Assembly: GCF_014467015.1 (NCBI RefSeq)
Contig: NZ_CP058559.1
Span: 186,001-250,000, forward strand
Origin: Alkalicella caledoniensis
Lineage (GTDB): Bacteria > Bacillota > Proteinivoracia > Proteinivoracales > Proteinivoracaceae
DNA: 64,000 nucleotides
Direction of reading: 5' to 3'
Positions within the stretch are counted from its first letter, which is position 1, and each line of letters starts with the position of its first letter. Below the pieces are notes generated by a model. The model made no database searches and was not told the origin of the DNA. It saw nothing but the letters and a program-made list of their open reading frames with translations. Shown here piece after piece: positions 35,400-44,248 of this stretch. Position numbers and translations under genes: made by a program.

Positions 35400-37091
35400 T
35401 TATTTTTTTAATTGGATTTTTACATTGGCTCCATGGCCTTTGTTTGAAGTTATGCTAATGTGTCCATTATGATGATTTACTATTTTTTTGGAGTAAAATA
35501 ACCCCAGACCATGGGCGTTATTTTTTTTAGTTGTAAAATAAGGATCAAATATCTTAAAAAGGCTTTCTTTTTCTATACCTATCCCACTATCAATTACATT
35601 TAAAAATATCTCGGAATTTTCTTGCCTAAGCTTAATGGTAATTTCTTTTCTTTTAACATCTTGTACAGCTTCTATTGAATTAAGTATAATAAAAGTAAAA
35701 GCCTTTGATAGTAGAACCTTATCACCTAGTATAATAATATCTTTGTCAATCTCCTTGTTGAACTGTATATTTTCGTAAATAGCTGAATAATGGTTAAGTA
35801 GTCCCTGTAGTATATTGGATAAATTGATGTTCTTATGTTTATGATGGTTCTTAGCTCCATTTCCAAGAAGTGTGAATAATTCTATATAACTATCTGTTAC
35901 TTCTAGAGCCTGTAAAGCTTCGTCAGTATAGTTTAGTAATTGCTCATCATTTAATTTTAACTTAATTAATTGTAAAAATCCGTTGGCTACTGCTAATGGA
36001 TTTTTTATGTCATTTGCAGTACCTGCAGCAAGTTCTTCTAAGGATGCCAGCCTCTGCTCGTTTAAGAAATTTATCTTATCTGAGTATTCTTTCGTTATAT
36101 CCTTTAGTAGTAATACATACTTTATATTGTCATTATCCGTGGATATTATTGTAATGGAAAAGTATCTGTCTTCATCTATAAAGTTTGATTCAAAAAAACA
36201 GTTTTCATCACATAGGTTATCTAATCCTTCAGCGAATTCTTTTTTCATTGGCAAAGTATTTATGAGATCATCTAGGGGTCTACCAATTATTTTTTTACTT
36301 CTAAGATTATTTAATTCAATAAATTGTGTATTCGCTGAAAGAACGATCTTTTTCTTATCTAATATCATTATTCCATAATGAAAAAACTCTGCAAAATACT
36401 CAATTGTCTTGTTGTATGTGGATTGGTGTTTTTCTATGGCAATACTCCTATTTAGTAAGTTAAAGATTAGCACACTGGCAGCATATGCCATATAAAAGCC
36501 TAGCAGGGAAAAAACTTGGTACAAATTAATAACTAAAATCGTGAAATAGGATTCTAAAACAAAAAACAACACTAACCACCGAGTATTAATAATCTCAAAT
36601 AGATTCAAATTTTCAAGTTGTAAACACATATATAGTATTACAAGGTTAGCTAGTGCGTATATTGAAACTATTGATATAACAATAGTTATTATGTCATTTG
36701 TGTAGTTAGATACTAAGTAATAGGTAAACGCTGATGCGATATAAGGAAATAATTTATTAGCTATATCAAATAAGTATCTCTTAGGTGTAGGGCTTTTTTT
36801 AACTATGGCCCTTTCTATAGCTTCTGATATTAAATATACTATAATAGGCACTGTCATTACATTTTCATTAAAAATAAATAGCATACCTAAGAAAATAGGC
36901 ATATCGAAGCCAATATATACAGAGTCGTAAATTTTGCTTTGAGATACATTAACTAAAATCAGGGATAAAGCCATAAGTATCTGAATGGAAATCATATGAG
37001 GTGTATAATTTAGCACTGAGTAAGTTAAGTAACTCCAAGTGAATATTTGAGTTATTATCAATGTGAACTTATATATTTTCTCTTTAAACAT
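35400..37091 (-). CDS. Membrane histidine-kinase-like protein lacking the phosphoacceptor His
   Basis: 563 residues: six or seven membrane helices in the first 210 residues, a PAS-like domain (about 225-335, GIMILDKKKIVLSANTQF), a dimerisation domain and a C-terminal ATPase. The H-box, normally of the AAGIAHEIRNPL form, reads AAGTANDIKNPLAV; the phosphoacceptor His is replaced by Asn360 (codon 36012-36014). The ATPase motifs are kept: ILNSIEAV (N box), DSGIGI (G1), DPYFTTKK (F), GLGLFYSKKIV (G2). So it can probably bind ATP but cannot autophosphorylate in the usual way. The neighbourhood is sporulation-related, and kinases of this type often feed the Spo0A phosphorelay, but no partner is encoded here. 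ATG start; upstream gene 37160 is on the same strand. Confidence 0.88.
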   Translation of the reverse strand: MFKEKIYKFTLIITQIFTWSYLTYSVLNYTPHMISIQILMALSLILVNVSQSKIYDSVYIGFDMPIFLGMLFIFNENVMTVPIIVYLISEAIERAIVKKSPTPKRYLFDIANKLFPYIASAFTYYLVSNYTNDIITIVISIVSIYALANLVILYMCLQLENLNLFEIINTRWLVLFFVLESYFTILVINLYQVFSLLGFYMAYAASVLIFNLLNRSIAIEKHQSTYNKTIEYFAEFFHYGIMILDKKKIVLSANTQFIELNNLRSKKIIGRPLDDLINTLPMKKEFAEGLDNLCDENCFFESNFIDEDRYFSITIISTDNDNIKYVLLLKDITKEYSDKINFLNEQRLASLEELAAGTANDIKNPLAVANGFLQLIKLKLNDEQLLNYTDEALQALEVTDSYIELFTLLGNGAKNHHKHKNINLSNILQGLLNHYSAIYENIQFNKEIDKDIIILGDKVLLSKAFTFIILNSIEAVQDVKRKEITIKLRQENSEIFLNVIDSGIGIEKESLFKIFDPYFTTKKNNAHGLGLFYSKKIVNHHNGHISITSNKGHGANVKIQLKK

Positions 37092-37159
37092 CTTGCTTTA
37101 CACCACTCCCATATAAATACTTTATAGGGATATTCTCTAAAAATCTAAATTTTCCTCTT

Positions 37160-37828
37160 TTATTTAATTATTTTGTATTTAAAATTATATGAGCTTGAAT
37201 TACTGACAAATTGCACGTAATAATTATCGGGAATCACCGATAGCATAGGATAGTGATTTGTGGGGTACTCATCACCAACTGAAAATATTTGTTCTATGCT
37301 AAAGCTTTCCTTAATTTTCTCAATTTGCGAGACGTCAGATAGTACAAAAAACTGACTATCTTCTTTCATTAACTGTTGGTCTATGTTTAAATTTGTTGAG
37401 ATTATAAATTTAAACCTTTTAAGTTCTAGCAATATGGTGTCTTCACTGTGGATTCTTAATGTGTTGTCATCGTCAATTAAGGGAATTTCAGTGTTTGATT
37501 TAACTGTATAAATATTGGATTTTAAAGTATTTGTACTGTTTGATTTAACTAGCACGAAATCTAGCTTGTTTTCAGTATAGAGGTCAGAAACCTTTGCAAA
37601 GTCTCCTAAGTATATTAGTCCTTTTTCATGAAAGCCATTGAATTTTATTAGGGGTACTCCTTCTAAACTATATATTTCTAGGTAATTGTCTTCATGTTCT
37701 TTTGGTTCTTCGTTTCTTTCAATAAAATCACTATCTATGATACTTTCATTTTGCAGGTCTTGTGTATTAATTGACATTAATGTTAATATCATAAAAAGAG
37801 TAACTAGTGCTTTTAAAACATTTTTCAT
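37160..37828 (-). CDS. Unknown exported protein
   Basis: 222 residues, not recognised. It begins with a signal peptide (MKNVLKALVTLFMILTLMSI) without a lipobox; the rest looks like a soluble beta-rich protein (YLEIYSLEGVPLIKFNGFHE, DFVLVKSNSTNTLKSN) with an acidic linker after the signal. There are no Cys residues. It lies 68 nt upstream of the kinase-like gene in the same direction and may be its extracytoplasmic partner; that is an inference from position only. Confidence 0.6.
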   Translation of the reverse strand: MKNVLKALVTLFMILTLMSINTQDLQNESIIDSDFIERNEEPKEHEDNYLEIYSLEGVPLIKFNGFHEKGLIYLGDFAKVSDLYTENKLDFVLVKSNSTNTLKSNIYTVKSNTEIPLIDDDNTLRIHSEDTILLELKRFKFIISTNLNIDQQLMKEDSQFFVLSDVSQIEKIKESFSIEQIFSVGDEYPTNHYPMLSVIPDNYYVQFVSNSSSYNFKYKIIK

Positions 37829-37904
37829 TTATTTTTTCTCCTTTTTTTAGGTATTGAATACTAAGCTATTTTTATTGTATAATAAGTTAATGGAGGTGGG
37901 GTTA

Positions 37905-38159
37905 ATGACTTCAAAAGCTCAGTCCCGTGTTGAAAGATCTAAGGAAAATAGCAATAAGAAAGTGAAAGTTGTTATAGATACAAAGTTTCAAAAGATATTT
38001 AAGTATGCTTGGTTTCCTACTACAGCATTTCTCCTTTTTATTATTGGTCTACAAATAGGAGTTTATTATATAACTCTTGACTCGACTACAGGAAATTATC
38101 AAACTATCTTTGATAAAGGTATGTGGTCAAGCTTTTGGGACGCTATAAAAAACTTTTAA
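37905..38159 (+). CDS. Small single-pass membrane protein
   Basis: 84 residues from the ATG at 37905, chosen because GGAGGTGGGG lies just upstream; the earlier in-frame ATG at 37854 has none. A basic N-terminal tail (SRVERSKENSNKKVKVV) is followed by one membrane helix (FLLFIIGLQIGVYYITL) and a short outer tail ending WDAIKNF. The pattern recalls the EpuA-type small proteins annotated as RNA polymerase beta-associated in Firmicutes, but the match is too short to be sure. Divergent from the unknown exported protein and upstream of the tRNA cluster. Confidence 0.65.
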   Translation: MTSKAQSRVERSKENSNKKVKVVIDTKFQKIFKYAWFPTTAFLLFIIGLQIGVYYITLDSTTGNYQTIFDKGMWSSFWDAIKNF

Positions 38160-38189
38160 AAAATATAATAAAAAAATATTAAAAAACGC

Positions 38190-38218
38190 TTGACTTTATT
38201 TTTTAACTGTATTATACT
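38190..38218 (+). promoter_or_regulatory. Promoter of the six-tRNA cluster
   Basis: TTGACT (38190-38195), 17-bp spacer, TATACT (38213-38218), 12 bp before tRNA-Pro. Confidence 0.85.
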
Positions 38219-38230
38219 AGTATTTGTCGT

Positions 38231-38307
<77 letters not shown>

Positions 38308-38314
38308 TCAATAT

Positions 38315-38391
38315 GGAGCTGTGGTGTAGAGGCCTAACATGCCTGCCTGTCACGCAGGAGACCGCGGGTTCGACTCCCGTCAGCTCCGCCA
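38315..38391 (+). tRNA. tRNA-Asp (GTC)
   Basis: Acceptor GGAGCTG/CAGCTCC, anticodon loop CTGTCAC, GGTTCGACTCC T-arm, CCA encoded. Confidence 0.97.
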
Positions 38392-38405
38392 TTATAACTT
38401 AATAT

Positions 38406-38482
38406 GCCGACGTAGCTCAGCTGGCCAGAGCAACTGACTTGTAATCAGTAGGTCGCGGGTTCGAATCCCATCGTCGGCTCCA
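38406..38482 (+). tRNA. tRNA-Thr (TGT)
   Basis: Acceptor GCCGACG/CGTCGGC, anticodon loop CTTGTAA, GGTTCGAATCC T-arm, CCA encoded. Confidence 0.97.
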
Positions 38483-38504
38483 TTTTTTTTTTGACCATTA
38501 TCAT

Positions 38505-38590
38505 GGAGAGGTTCCCGAGTTGGCCAAAGGGGGCAGACTGTAAATCTGCTGGCTCCGCCTTCACTGGTTCGAATCCAGTCCTCTCCACCA
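38505..38590 (+). tRNA. tRNA-Tyr (GTA)
   Basis: Class II tRNA with a long variable arm; acceptor GGAGAGG/CCTCTCC, anticodon loop CTGTAAA, CCA encoded. Confidence 0.97.
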
Positions 38591-38608
38591 TGATTTTTTT
38601 TCACATTT

Positions 38609-38684
38609 TGGGGTATAGCCAAGTCGGTAAGGCACGGGACTTTGACTCCCGCATTCGTAGGTTCGAGTCCTGCTACCCCAGCCA
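38609..38684 (+). tRNA. tRNA-Gln (TTG)
   Basis: Acceptor TGGGGTA/TACCCCA, anticodon loop CTTTGAC, GGTTCGAGTCC T-arm, CCA encoded. Confidence 0.97.
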
Positions 38685-38688
38685 TTGT

Positions 38689-38764
38689 GAGCCATTAGCT
38701 CAGTCGGTAGAGCACCTGACTTTTAATCAGGGTGTCCCGCGTTCGAGTCGCGGATGGCTCACCA
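38689..38764 (+). tRNA. tRNA-Lys (TTT)
   Basis: Acceptor GAGCCAT/ATGGCTC, anticodon loop CTTTTAA, CGTTCGAGTCG T-arm, CCA encoded; only 4 nt after tRNA-Gln. Confidence 0.97.
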
Positions 38765-38789
38765 TTTTTTTTATCTAAATTTAAGCTTT

Positions 38790-38819
38790 AGACTTCAGTT
38801 ATATCTGAGGTCTTTTTTT
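38790..38819 (+). terminator. Terminator of the tRNA cluster
   Basis: AGACTTCAG / CTGAGGTCT stem followed by seven T, 26 nt after tRNA-Lys. Confidence 0.9.
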
Positions 38820-38821
38820 AT

Positions 38822-39030
38822 TGGTAAAGCTTTGGACACCATCTCCACCAATAAAATCTCCCACCAATTGTCACCAATGGTTGTGTAAGTAGGTCTAAAT
38901 TCTAGAACATATGTACACTGATAACACTGATTCTTAAAAGAGATTTTACTGGTTAAGGTCAAAGGCTTTTTCCTTACACAGATAATTAAAGATTTTTATT
39001 TTCACAGTTAAACATTGTAATTAGGATTCG
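38822..39030 (-). repeat. Repeat fragment homologous to the right part of cluster 6
   Basis: GCTTTGGACACCATCTCCAC ... ACATATGTACACTGATAACA ... AGACAGATAATTA-like sequence runs parallel for about 190 bp to 42765-42950. It contains the GGTG-rich module in reverse orientation. No gene is seen in the gap between the tRNA terminator and the cheR terminator. Confidence 0.7.
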
Positions 39031-39072
39031 TAGAACTTTAGGCTAAAAGAAAAAAGATCTCTTAATAGCAAA

Positions 39073-39112
39073 TAAAAAAATCCCAGTAAGGCAATAATGC
39101 GCGCTACTGGGA
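39073..39112 (-). terminator. Terminator of cheR
   Basis: TCCCAGTA (39081-39088) / TACTGGGA (39105-39112), followed by TTTTTTTATTTG on the minus strand. Confidence 0.88.
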
Positions 39113-39119
39113 AATGCTT

Positions 39120-39896
39120 TTATTCTATTCTTTGATAAAAGAAAGTCTGAACTGATTTGAAATTTAGTTTTTGTGGGAAAAAGATTTGTTCTGTACTACC
39201 TACAAAAAGCACACAATTTGGATTCAAAGATTCATTGAAACTTTGGTAAATCTTCCCTTTCACCTCTTCCTTAAAATAAATCATTACATTTCTGCATAGG
39301 ATTAAGTCAAAGCCTTTGGGATAATCACTGGTTAATAGATTATGCTCTTTAAACGTGATGTTCTTTTTTAGGGAATCAGCTATTTGAAATTTGTCAGTTG
39401 ATCTGATTAAGTACTTATGATGTTGGGAGGCTATACCTGTAAGCTCTTTTGTTTCGTATACTCCCTTTTTTGCTTTATCTAAAACTTTCTTATCTAGATC
39501 TGTTGCTAGTATTTCGTGTTCTATCCCTAATTCCGTAAATAGCATTGTCAATGAATAAGGCTCTTGCCCTGTTGAGCAAGCTGCACTCCATATCTTTAGT
39601 TTGCCTCTATTGTTTTTTTGTAGCAAGGGAACTATTTCATTCTTTAGTACTTCCCATCTTTCTGGATTCCTGAAAAATTCAGAAACGTTAATTGTTACTT
39701 TGTCCATAAATTCTTCAAATGCTACTGGTGATAAGTTTATGTATTCATAGTACTGGTCATATGTTTGTTTTTCATGTTTTTGTACCAGTGTATCTATTCT
39801 TCTTTTCATTTGTTTTTCTTTGTAATAATTAAGATTTAGTCCAGTTTTTTTATATATTTTTTCTAGAAATTTTGTGTAATCTTGTTCACTCAGCAT
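39120..39896 (-). CDS. cheR: CheR-type protein-glutamate methyltransferase
   Basis: Methylates glutamates of chemoreceptors using S-adenosylmethionine. 258 residues from the ATG at 39896, which has AGGAGG upstream; the longer frame to 40019 has no ribosome site. N-terminal CheR helical domain (YTKFLEKIYKKTGLNLNYYK), then the methyltransferase fold: TINVSEFFRNPERWEVL, IWSAACSTGQEPYSL (SAM motif), LATDLDKKVLDKA, LILCRNVMIYF. No other chemotaxis gene is in the window, so it is an isolated copy and could act on a non-chemotaxis target. Confidence 0.92.
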   Translation of the reverse strand: MLSEQDYTKFLEKIYKKTGLNLNYYKEKQMKRRIDTLVQKHEKQTYDQYYEYINLSPVAFEEFMDKVTINVSEFFRNPERWEVLKNEIVPLLQKNNRGKLKIWSAACSTGQEPYSLTMLFTELGIEHEILATDLDKKVLDKAKKGVYETKELTGIASQHHKYLIRSTDKFQIADSLKKNITFKEHNLLTSDYPKGFDLILCRNVMIYFKEEVKGKIYQSFNESLNPNCVLFVGSTEQIFFPQKLNFKSVQTFFYQRIE

Positions 39897-40283
39897 TTTG
39901 TTCCTCCTGTTTAGTCGTTTTGTTATTAATTCGCTAACAACAAGAGAAATCCCTGCAATATGTGATTTTTTTATTTTTCTATAATACTTACATCGCACTG
40001 AAAAATCTTTAAAACCCATATTTTACCACTACTTTACACTAAAATGCTCACCACTATTAAAAGCAAACTTTAAATAATAATCGTTATTAACTATTGGAAT
40101 TAGATTTTCTCTTTTCTCTTTTATGTTTATATCTAATCCGTCAAATCAGTGAAAATCCGTGGCTAAAGCCTTTGAACTTAAGCCATTGCCCTTAAGATCA
40201 TATAGATCATGTAGATCTGTGGCCAATGCTTTAGCTCTTTTAAAAAACCACCTCGGACTTTAGTCCTTGGTGGTTAATTTGTG
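39897..40283. other. cheR-ndk gap with short repeat scraps and a terminator
   Basis: About 390 bp. TTTACACTAAAATGCTCACC (near 40031) recalls the CTTTCACTAAAATGCTC module of the large clusters. AATCCGTCAAATCAGTGAAA and ATAGATCATGTAGATCTGTG (40135-40225) are short degenerate direct repeats. The ndk terminator closes it. No open frame of interest. Confidence 0.5.
40245..40276 (-). terminator. Terminator of ndk
   Basis: AACCACC...TGGTGGTT outer stem with an inner GGACT/AGTCC pairing; TTTTTT on the minus-strand 3' side. Confidence 0.88.
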
Positions 40284-40706
40284 TCATATGGTTTGTAGAG
40301 TTTCTTGTTCTTCGAAGAATAGGGATGTTTCCCTTATGGCGCTTTCTAGGGAGTCTGATGCGTGTATTACATTAAAACGCACTGTTGTAGCATAATCTGC
40401 TCTAATGCTCCCTGGGGTGGCTTTTTGTGGGTCTGTACTGCCTACAATGGTTCTTACTTGGGATACGCAGTCTTCACCTTCTAGTATCATGGCAACCACT
40501 GGCCCTGAAGTAATAAACTCCACTAGATCATTAAAAAATGGCTTTTCTGTGTGCTCTTTATAATGTTCTTTTGCTAGTTGGGGAGAAATGCTCATCATCT
40601 TTAGATCCGTTATTGTAAAACCCTTTGTTTCGAATCTTTTAATTATTTCTCCAACTAAGCCTCTTTTTACTCCATCGGGCTTTATCATTGTAAATGTTTT
40701 TTCCAT
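40284..40706 (-). CDS. ndk: Nucleoside-diphosphate kinase
   Basis: Transfers the terminal phosphate between nucleoside triphosphates and diphosphates. 140 residues with the opening TFTMIKPDGVKRGLVGEII and the active-site His in VIHASDS. The family core GSTDPQKATPGSIRADYA is intact. ATG behind GGAGGTAGG. Monocistronic with its own terminator. Confidence 0.96.
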   Translation of the reverse strand: MEKTFTMIKPDGVKRGLVGEIIKRFETKGFTITDLKMMSISPQLAKEHYKEHTEKPFFNDLVEFITSGPVVAMILEGEDCVSQVRTIVGSTDPQKATPGSIRADYATTVRFNVIHASDSLESAIRETSLFFEEQETLQTI

Positions 40707-40995
40707 AAGTCCTACCTCCTATGGCTTATATTCTGTACTTTTATTTCCCTTATATTCCTTTATAAGGATAAATACAATTGTTTACTGGGAAATAGAAATT
40801 TTCTGATATTTTCCGACATAATGTATTAAAATCTTTACATTTACTTCGATATAACTAAAACCTTCTGACATCATTTGACACAAACTGAAACTATATCAAG
40901 AATTTAAGAACAACGCAGTTCGCAGGTCGCATTTCCCTTTACGCCCCAAAATACTTACTAGCCACTTTTTCCTGTCCAACTAACCAACTGTCAAA

Positions 40996-41430
40996 CTACT
41001 TCTCTACCTCTCCCTTAATCCCTGTTAGCATAGAGTCTAAGTTTTGTTTTATTATTAGTTTAGCTATGGGGTTTAAAAGGGAAGCTATCATGGGTACACC
41101 GAATTCGAAGTCTACAGTAAGGTGTACTTTTACCCCTTCTGGATTTTCAGTTAGTGTCCACTGTCCTTCGAATTTCTTAAGGTCTCCTGAGGTTAGTTCA
41201 TAGGTTATTTTGTAATCTTCGTCATAGAAAACATCCTTTTCAACCCAGTTAAAAGGCTTTCCTTTTAGCTCAGTTTTCCACTGGGTTAGGGTAGAATTTT
41301 CTCCTCTTTCTATAACTTTGATAGATTTTACACTATCCATGAATTTAGGGTAGCTTTCCATATCCTTTACTATTGGATAAATCTCGTTTATATCCCCTTT
41401 TATAATAATATCTGTTTCAACAAAAGGCAT
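40996..41430 (-). CDS. SRPBCC (START/polyketide-cyclase-like) protein
   Basis: 144 residues from the ATG at 41430 (ribosome site GAGGGGG). Single SRPBCC-type ligand-binding domain: IIIKGDINEIYPIVKDMESYPKFM opening, an EGQWTLTENPEGVKVHLTVDFEF strand pair and the long C-terminal helix, as in COQ10/aromatase-like proteins. Such proteins bind lipids or quinones or act as cyclases; no substrate can be assigned. It follows the class III aminotransferase gene by 17 nt on the same strand and is probably co-transcribed with it. Confidence 0.8.
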   Translation of the reverse strand: MPFVETDIIIKGDINEIYPIVKDMESYPKFMDSVKSIKVIERGENSTLTQWKTELKGKPFNWVEKDVFYDEDYKITYELTSGDLKKFEGQWTLTENPEGVKVHLTVDFEFGVPMIASLLNPIAKLIIKQNLDSMLTGIKGEVEK

Positions 41431-41447
41431 TTTGATTCCCCCTCTTT

Positions 41448-42692
41448 TTATAGGTCTTCGGCAAACATAGCCACAGTACCGAAGCATGTGTCTAGTATGC
41501 TAATTACTTCATCAATTTCTTCTTTAGTGATTATTAAAGGTGGCTCAATTCTAAAGATTTTCTCGTTGTTTAATGTATAGGCCACTAATAGTCCTTTGTC
41601 TATGGCTTCAGACATTAACATACCACCTAAACCTTCTTTACAAAATTCTATACCTATAAGCAATCCCTTACCCCTTACTTCTTTAATTACTGTGGGATAT
41701 TTTTCTTGTAATTGAGTCAATCTGTTTAAGAGGTATTGGCCCTTTTCAGCTGTTTTCTCCACTAAATTATCCCTTTGGATAATTTCTATTGTTTTAAGGG
41801 CAGCTGTACAAGCCAGTGGGTTGCCACCGAATGTTGATGTATGGAGAAGTGGTGCTTCTATGTATTTTTCCCAAAGTTCTTCTGTTGCTATCACTGCTCC
41901 TATTGGCATGACCCCGCCACCTAAAGCTTTAGCCAGACACATGATGTCAGGTTTAATATTGTAGTGTTCACTGGCAAACATCTTGCCTGTTCTAGCCATA
42001 CCTGTTTGCACTTCGTCTACTATTAGCAAAACTCCTTTTTCAGTACATAAATCCCTTAAGTTTTGTATATATCCCTCTGGGGGAAGAATTACTCCTCCCT
42101 CCCCTTGTATTATCTCTATTATAATAGCTGCTGTGTTTTCTGTTATGGCATTTTTCATAGCATCTATATCGCCAAAGGGTACGTGTTTAAATCCTGGTAG
42201 CAGTGGTTCAAATGGTGTTCTGAACAATTCCCTTCCCGTGGCGCTTAATGCACCTAAGGATTTTCCGTGGAAACCTCCCTTTGTAGCAATTATTTCTGGC
42301 TTTCCTGTGGCAATTTTAGCTACTTTTAGCGCCCCTTCCACTGCTTCGGTGCCACTGTTACAAATGAAGGAGTATTTTAATCCTTCTGGGGTGATCTCTG
42401 CGAGTTTTTCACAAAGTTCAGCTAGTTTGCTGTTGATAAGTATCTTTGAAGAAAGTGGCATTTTATCCATTTGTTGTTTACATGCTTCTACTATTTCTTT
42501 GTTGCTATGCCCTAGGTTTATGGAACCATAGCCTCCTAGGCAATCTATATATTTTTTTCCTGTGTTATCTGTTATGTATATTCCTTCTGCTGTTTCTTCT
42601 ATGGTGGCAAGTCCCATGAATCTAAAGAGACGTGCCATGGCAGGATTTACGTATTGTTCGTAGCTTTCTAGGGTTTTTTCTAGGTAGTTCAT
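41448..42692 (-). CDS. Class III aminotransferase, putrescine-aminotransferase-like
   Basis: 414-residue PLP enzyme. The opening LEKTLESYEQYVNPAMARLF is characteristic of the putrescine (YgjG-like) and related aminotransferases. Other motifs: FICNSGTEAVEGALK, GGFHGKSLGALS, EIIQGEGGVILPPEGY, the PLP Asp in LIVDEVQTGMARTG and Lys in CLAKALGGGVMPIG. Putrescine or another omega-amine is the likely donor, with 2-oxoglutarate as acceptor; the exact substrate is not certain. ATG at 42692 behind AAAAGGAGG; the frame extends upstream to 42722 without a ribosome site. Confidence 0.85.
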   Translation of the reverse strand: MNYLEKTLESYEQYVNPAMARLFRFMGLATIEETAEGIYITDNTGKKYIDCLGGYGSINLGHSNKEIVEACKQQMDKMPLSSKILINSKLAELCEKLAEITPEGLKYSFICNSGTEAVEGALKVAKIATGKPEIIATKGGFHGKSLGALSATGRELFRTPFEPLLPGFKHVPFGDIDAMKNAITENTAAIIIEIIQGEGGVILPPEGYIQNLRDLCTEKGVLLIVDEVQTGMARTGKMFASEHYNIKPDIMCLAKALGGGVMPIGAVIATEELWEKYIEAPLLHTSTFGGNPLACTAALKTIEIIQRDNLVEKTAEKGQYLLNRLTQLQEKYPTVIKEVRGKGLLIGIEFCKEGLGGMLMSEAIDKGLLVAYTLNNEKIFRIEPPLIITKEEIDEVISILDTCFGTVAMFAEDL

Positions 42693-42754
42693 TTTTCTTT
42701 TCCTCCTTTTAGTTTTTAGCATTGATATAAATTATTTCCAACATAGGACAAAAC

Positions 42755-43555
42755 ACTCAAATAAACTTTGGACACCATCTTCCACCAACTAAGACCGCAC
42801 CAATTTGCACCAAGAGCTATGTAAGTAGGGTCGAAACTACTATAAAACATATGGACACTGATAACGCAGATATTTAAAAGAGATTCTGCTGCCTTAAGGT
42901 CAATGTCTTTTTCTTTAGACAGATAATTAGAGATTCTTATATTCACTGCTAAAACATCGCAGCTCGCAGGTCGCTTTACGGTAAAGAATAATAAATTCTA
43001 GCCACTAACTTCACTAACAGTCTCTATACTAATTACACTAAAATAATAAAAACCCTTGGGGCACCATCGGCCACCAACAAAATCACACCAATTCCCACCA
43101 AGAGCCATGTAAGTAGGGTCGAAGACCATCATTTGCTCACCGTAAACTCCACATACTGTAAACATGCTGGGTCAAACAGCACTCCACTAAATGCTACATG
43201 CTGGGTCAAAAAAAAATGTCAAATGTCAATTTTAAATTAGATTTCCGACCCAGCATGCTTACAGAATATAGACGTTTCCGCCTAGCCCTTGACCCAGCAT
43301 AATTGCCAACGAAACATGTTTCCGTTTAACCAAGTAACCTACAATGTTAAAAGTAGAAAGCAATAATCAAAAGTAAACCACAACACCAATCAAATAAATT
43401 AAAGACCCAGCATGTAGCAGTATATCAAATTGCCCTTGACCCAGCATGTAGCAAGTAGTCGACGTTTCTGTAGCCAATTAGAAGAAGAAGGACCAACAAA
43501 ACACACCCCTAAATCCGTGTAATCCCCGTTGTAATTTCCCGTTAGGCTCCCCTGA
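42755..43555 (-). repeat. Repeat cluster 6, inverted orientation
   Basis: Reverse complement of the other clusters: GGTG modules (as CACCATC...) at about 42770 and 43060, ACCGTAAACTCCACATACTG, ACATGCTGGGTC at about 43161 and 43197, inverted GACCCAGCATGC at about 43247, GACGTTTCCGCCTAGCCC, a further GACCCAGCAT pair near 43404 and 43438, GACGTTTCTGTAGCCAAT, and AATCCGTGTAATCCCCGTTG at the far end. It is the only large copy in this orientation and lies between divergent genes. Confidence 0.8.
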
Positions 43556-43681
43556 CTCAAAATTATTTACAACATTTGATACTTGACTGTGACCAACTTT
43601 TTCTCAGAATGTGATTAAAGTCATAATAGATTTGGAAATTTTAGTTTATAATAAAGAAAAAGAGTTGTAGGAGGTATTTTT

Positions 43682-44248
43682 ATGAATGGTATTGAGTTAA
43701 TGATTGACGAGCATAAATATATTAAGAGGATGCTAAATGTTATCCGTACTGCCTGTCTGGATGTTTTAAACAACGATGAAGTTGATTATGAGATGTTTAG
43801 GGATTGTATTGATTTTGTAAGAAATTTTGCTGATAAGCATCATCATGGTAAGGAAGAAGAATATTTGTTTGAGATTCTTACTGAAGAGCTTGGCAAAGAG
43901 CTAGTTGAAGGTCCATTAAGTGGTATGTATGCTGAGCATGATCTTGGTAGACTATTCATCAGAACTTTAGAAGAAGCACTTCAACGCCATGAAGAAGGTG
44001 AAGATGATGCAAGGTTAGACATCATTGCAAACGCTATTGGTTATACAGATTTATTAAAGAGACATATTCAAAAAGAAGATACTGCATTGTTTATGTTCGC
44101 TCAAAGGCAACTGAAACCAGAAACCTTAAGAAGATTTGATGCTATGGTTGATGAGTATGAAAAGCGTGACTCCAGTGTTGCCGCTATAGAAAAATACACT
44201 AAGATGGTAGCAGAGTTTGAAAATAAATTGGGTATTGTTCTAGAATAA
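43682..44248 (+). CDS. Hemerythrin-like HHE domain protein
   Basis: 188 residues, a single four-helix HHE domain. Putative di-iron ligands: His11 in IDEHKYIKR, the His cluster with Glu in DKHHHGKEEEYLFE, His in MYAEHDLGRLF, and His/Glu in LLKRHIQKEDTALF. Bacterial proteins of this size bind oxygen or help with nitrosative/oxidative stress and iron-sulfur repair; in an anaerobe an oxygen-sensing or protective role is likely but inferred. ATG behind GTAGGAGG. Its end overlaps the convergent rnhA by 9 nt. Confidence 0.88.
   Translation: MNGIELMIDEHKYIKRMLNVIRTACLDVLNNDEVDYEMFRDCIDFVRNFADKHHHGKEEEYLFEILTEELGKELVEGPLSGMYAEHDLGRLFIRTLEEALQRHEEGEDDARLDIIANAIGYTDLLKRHIQKEDTALFMFAQRQLKPETLRRFDAMVDEYEKRDSSVAAIEKYTKMVAEFENKLGIVLE

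Noticed and set aside
42716-42946. 76-codon minus-strand frame upstream of the class III aminotransferase
   Set aside because: It lies in the repeat segment shared with 38822-39030, where the frame is not kept.
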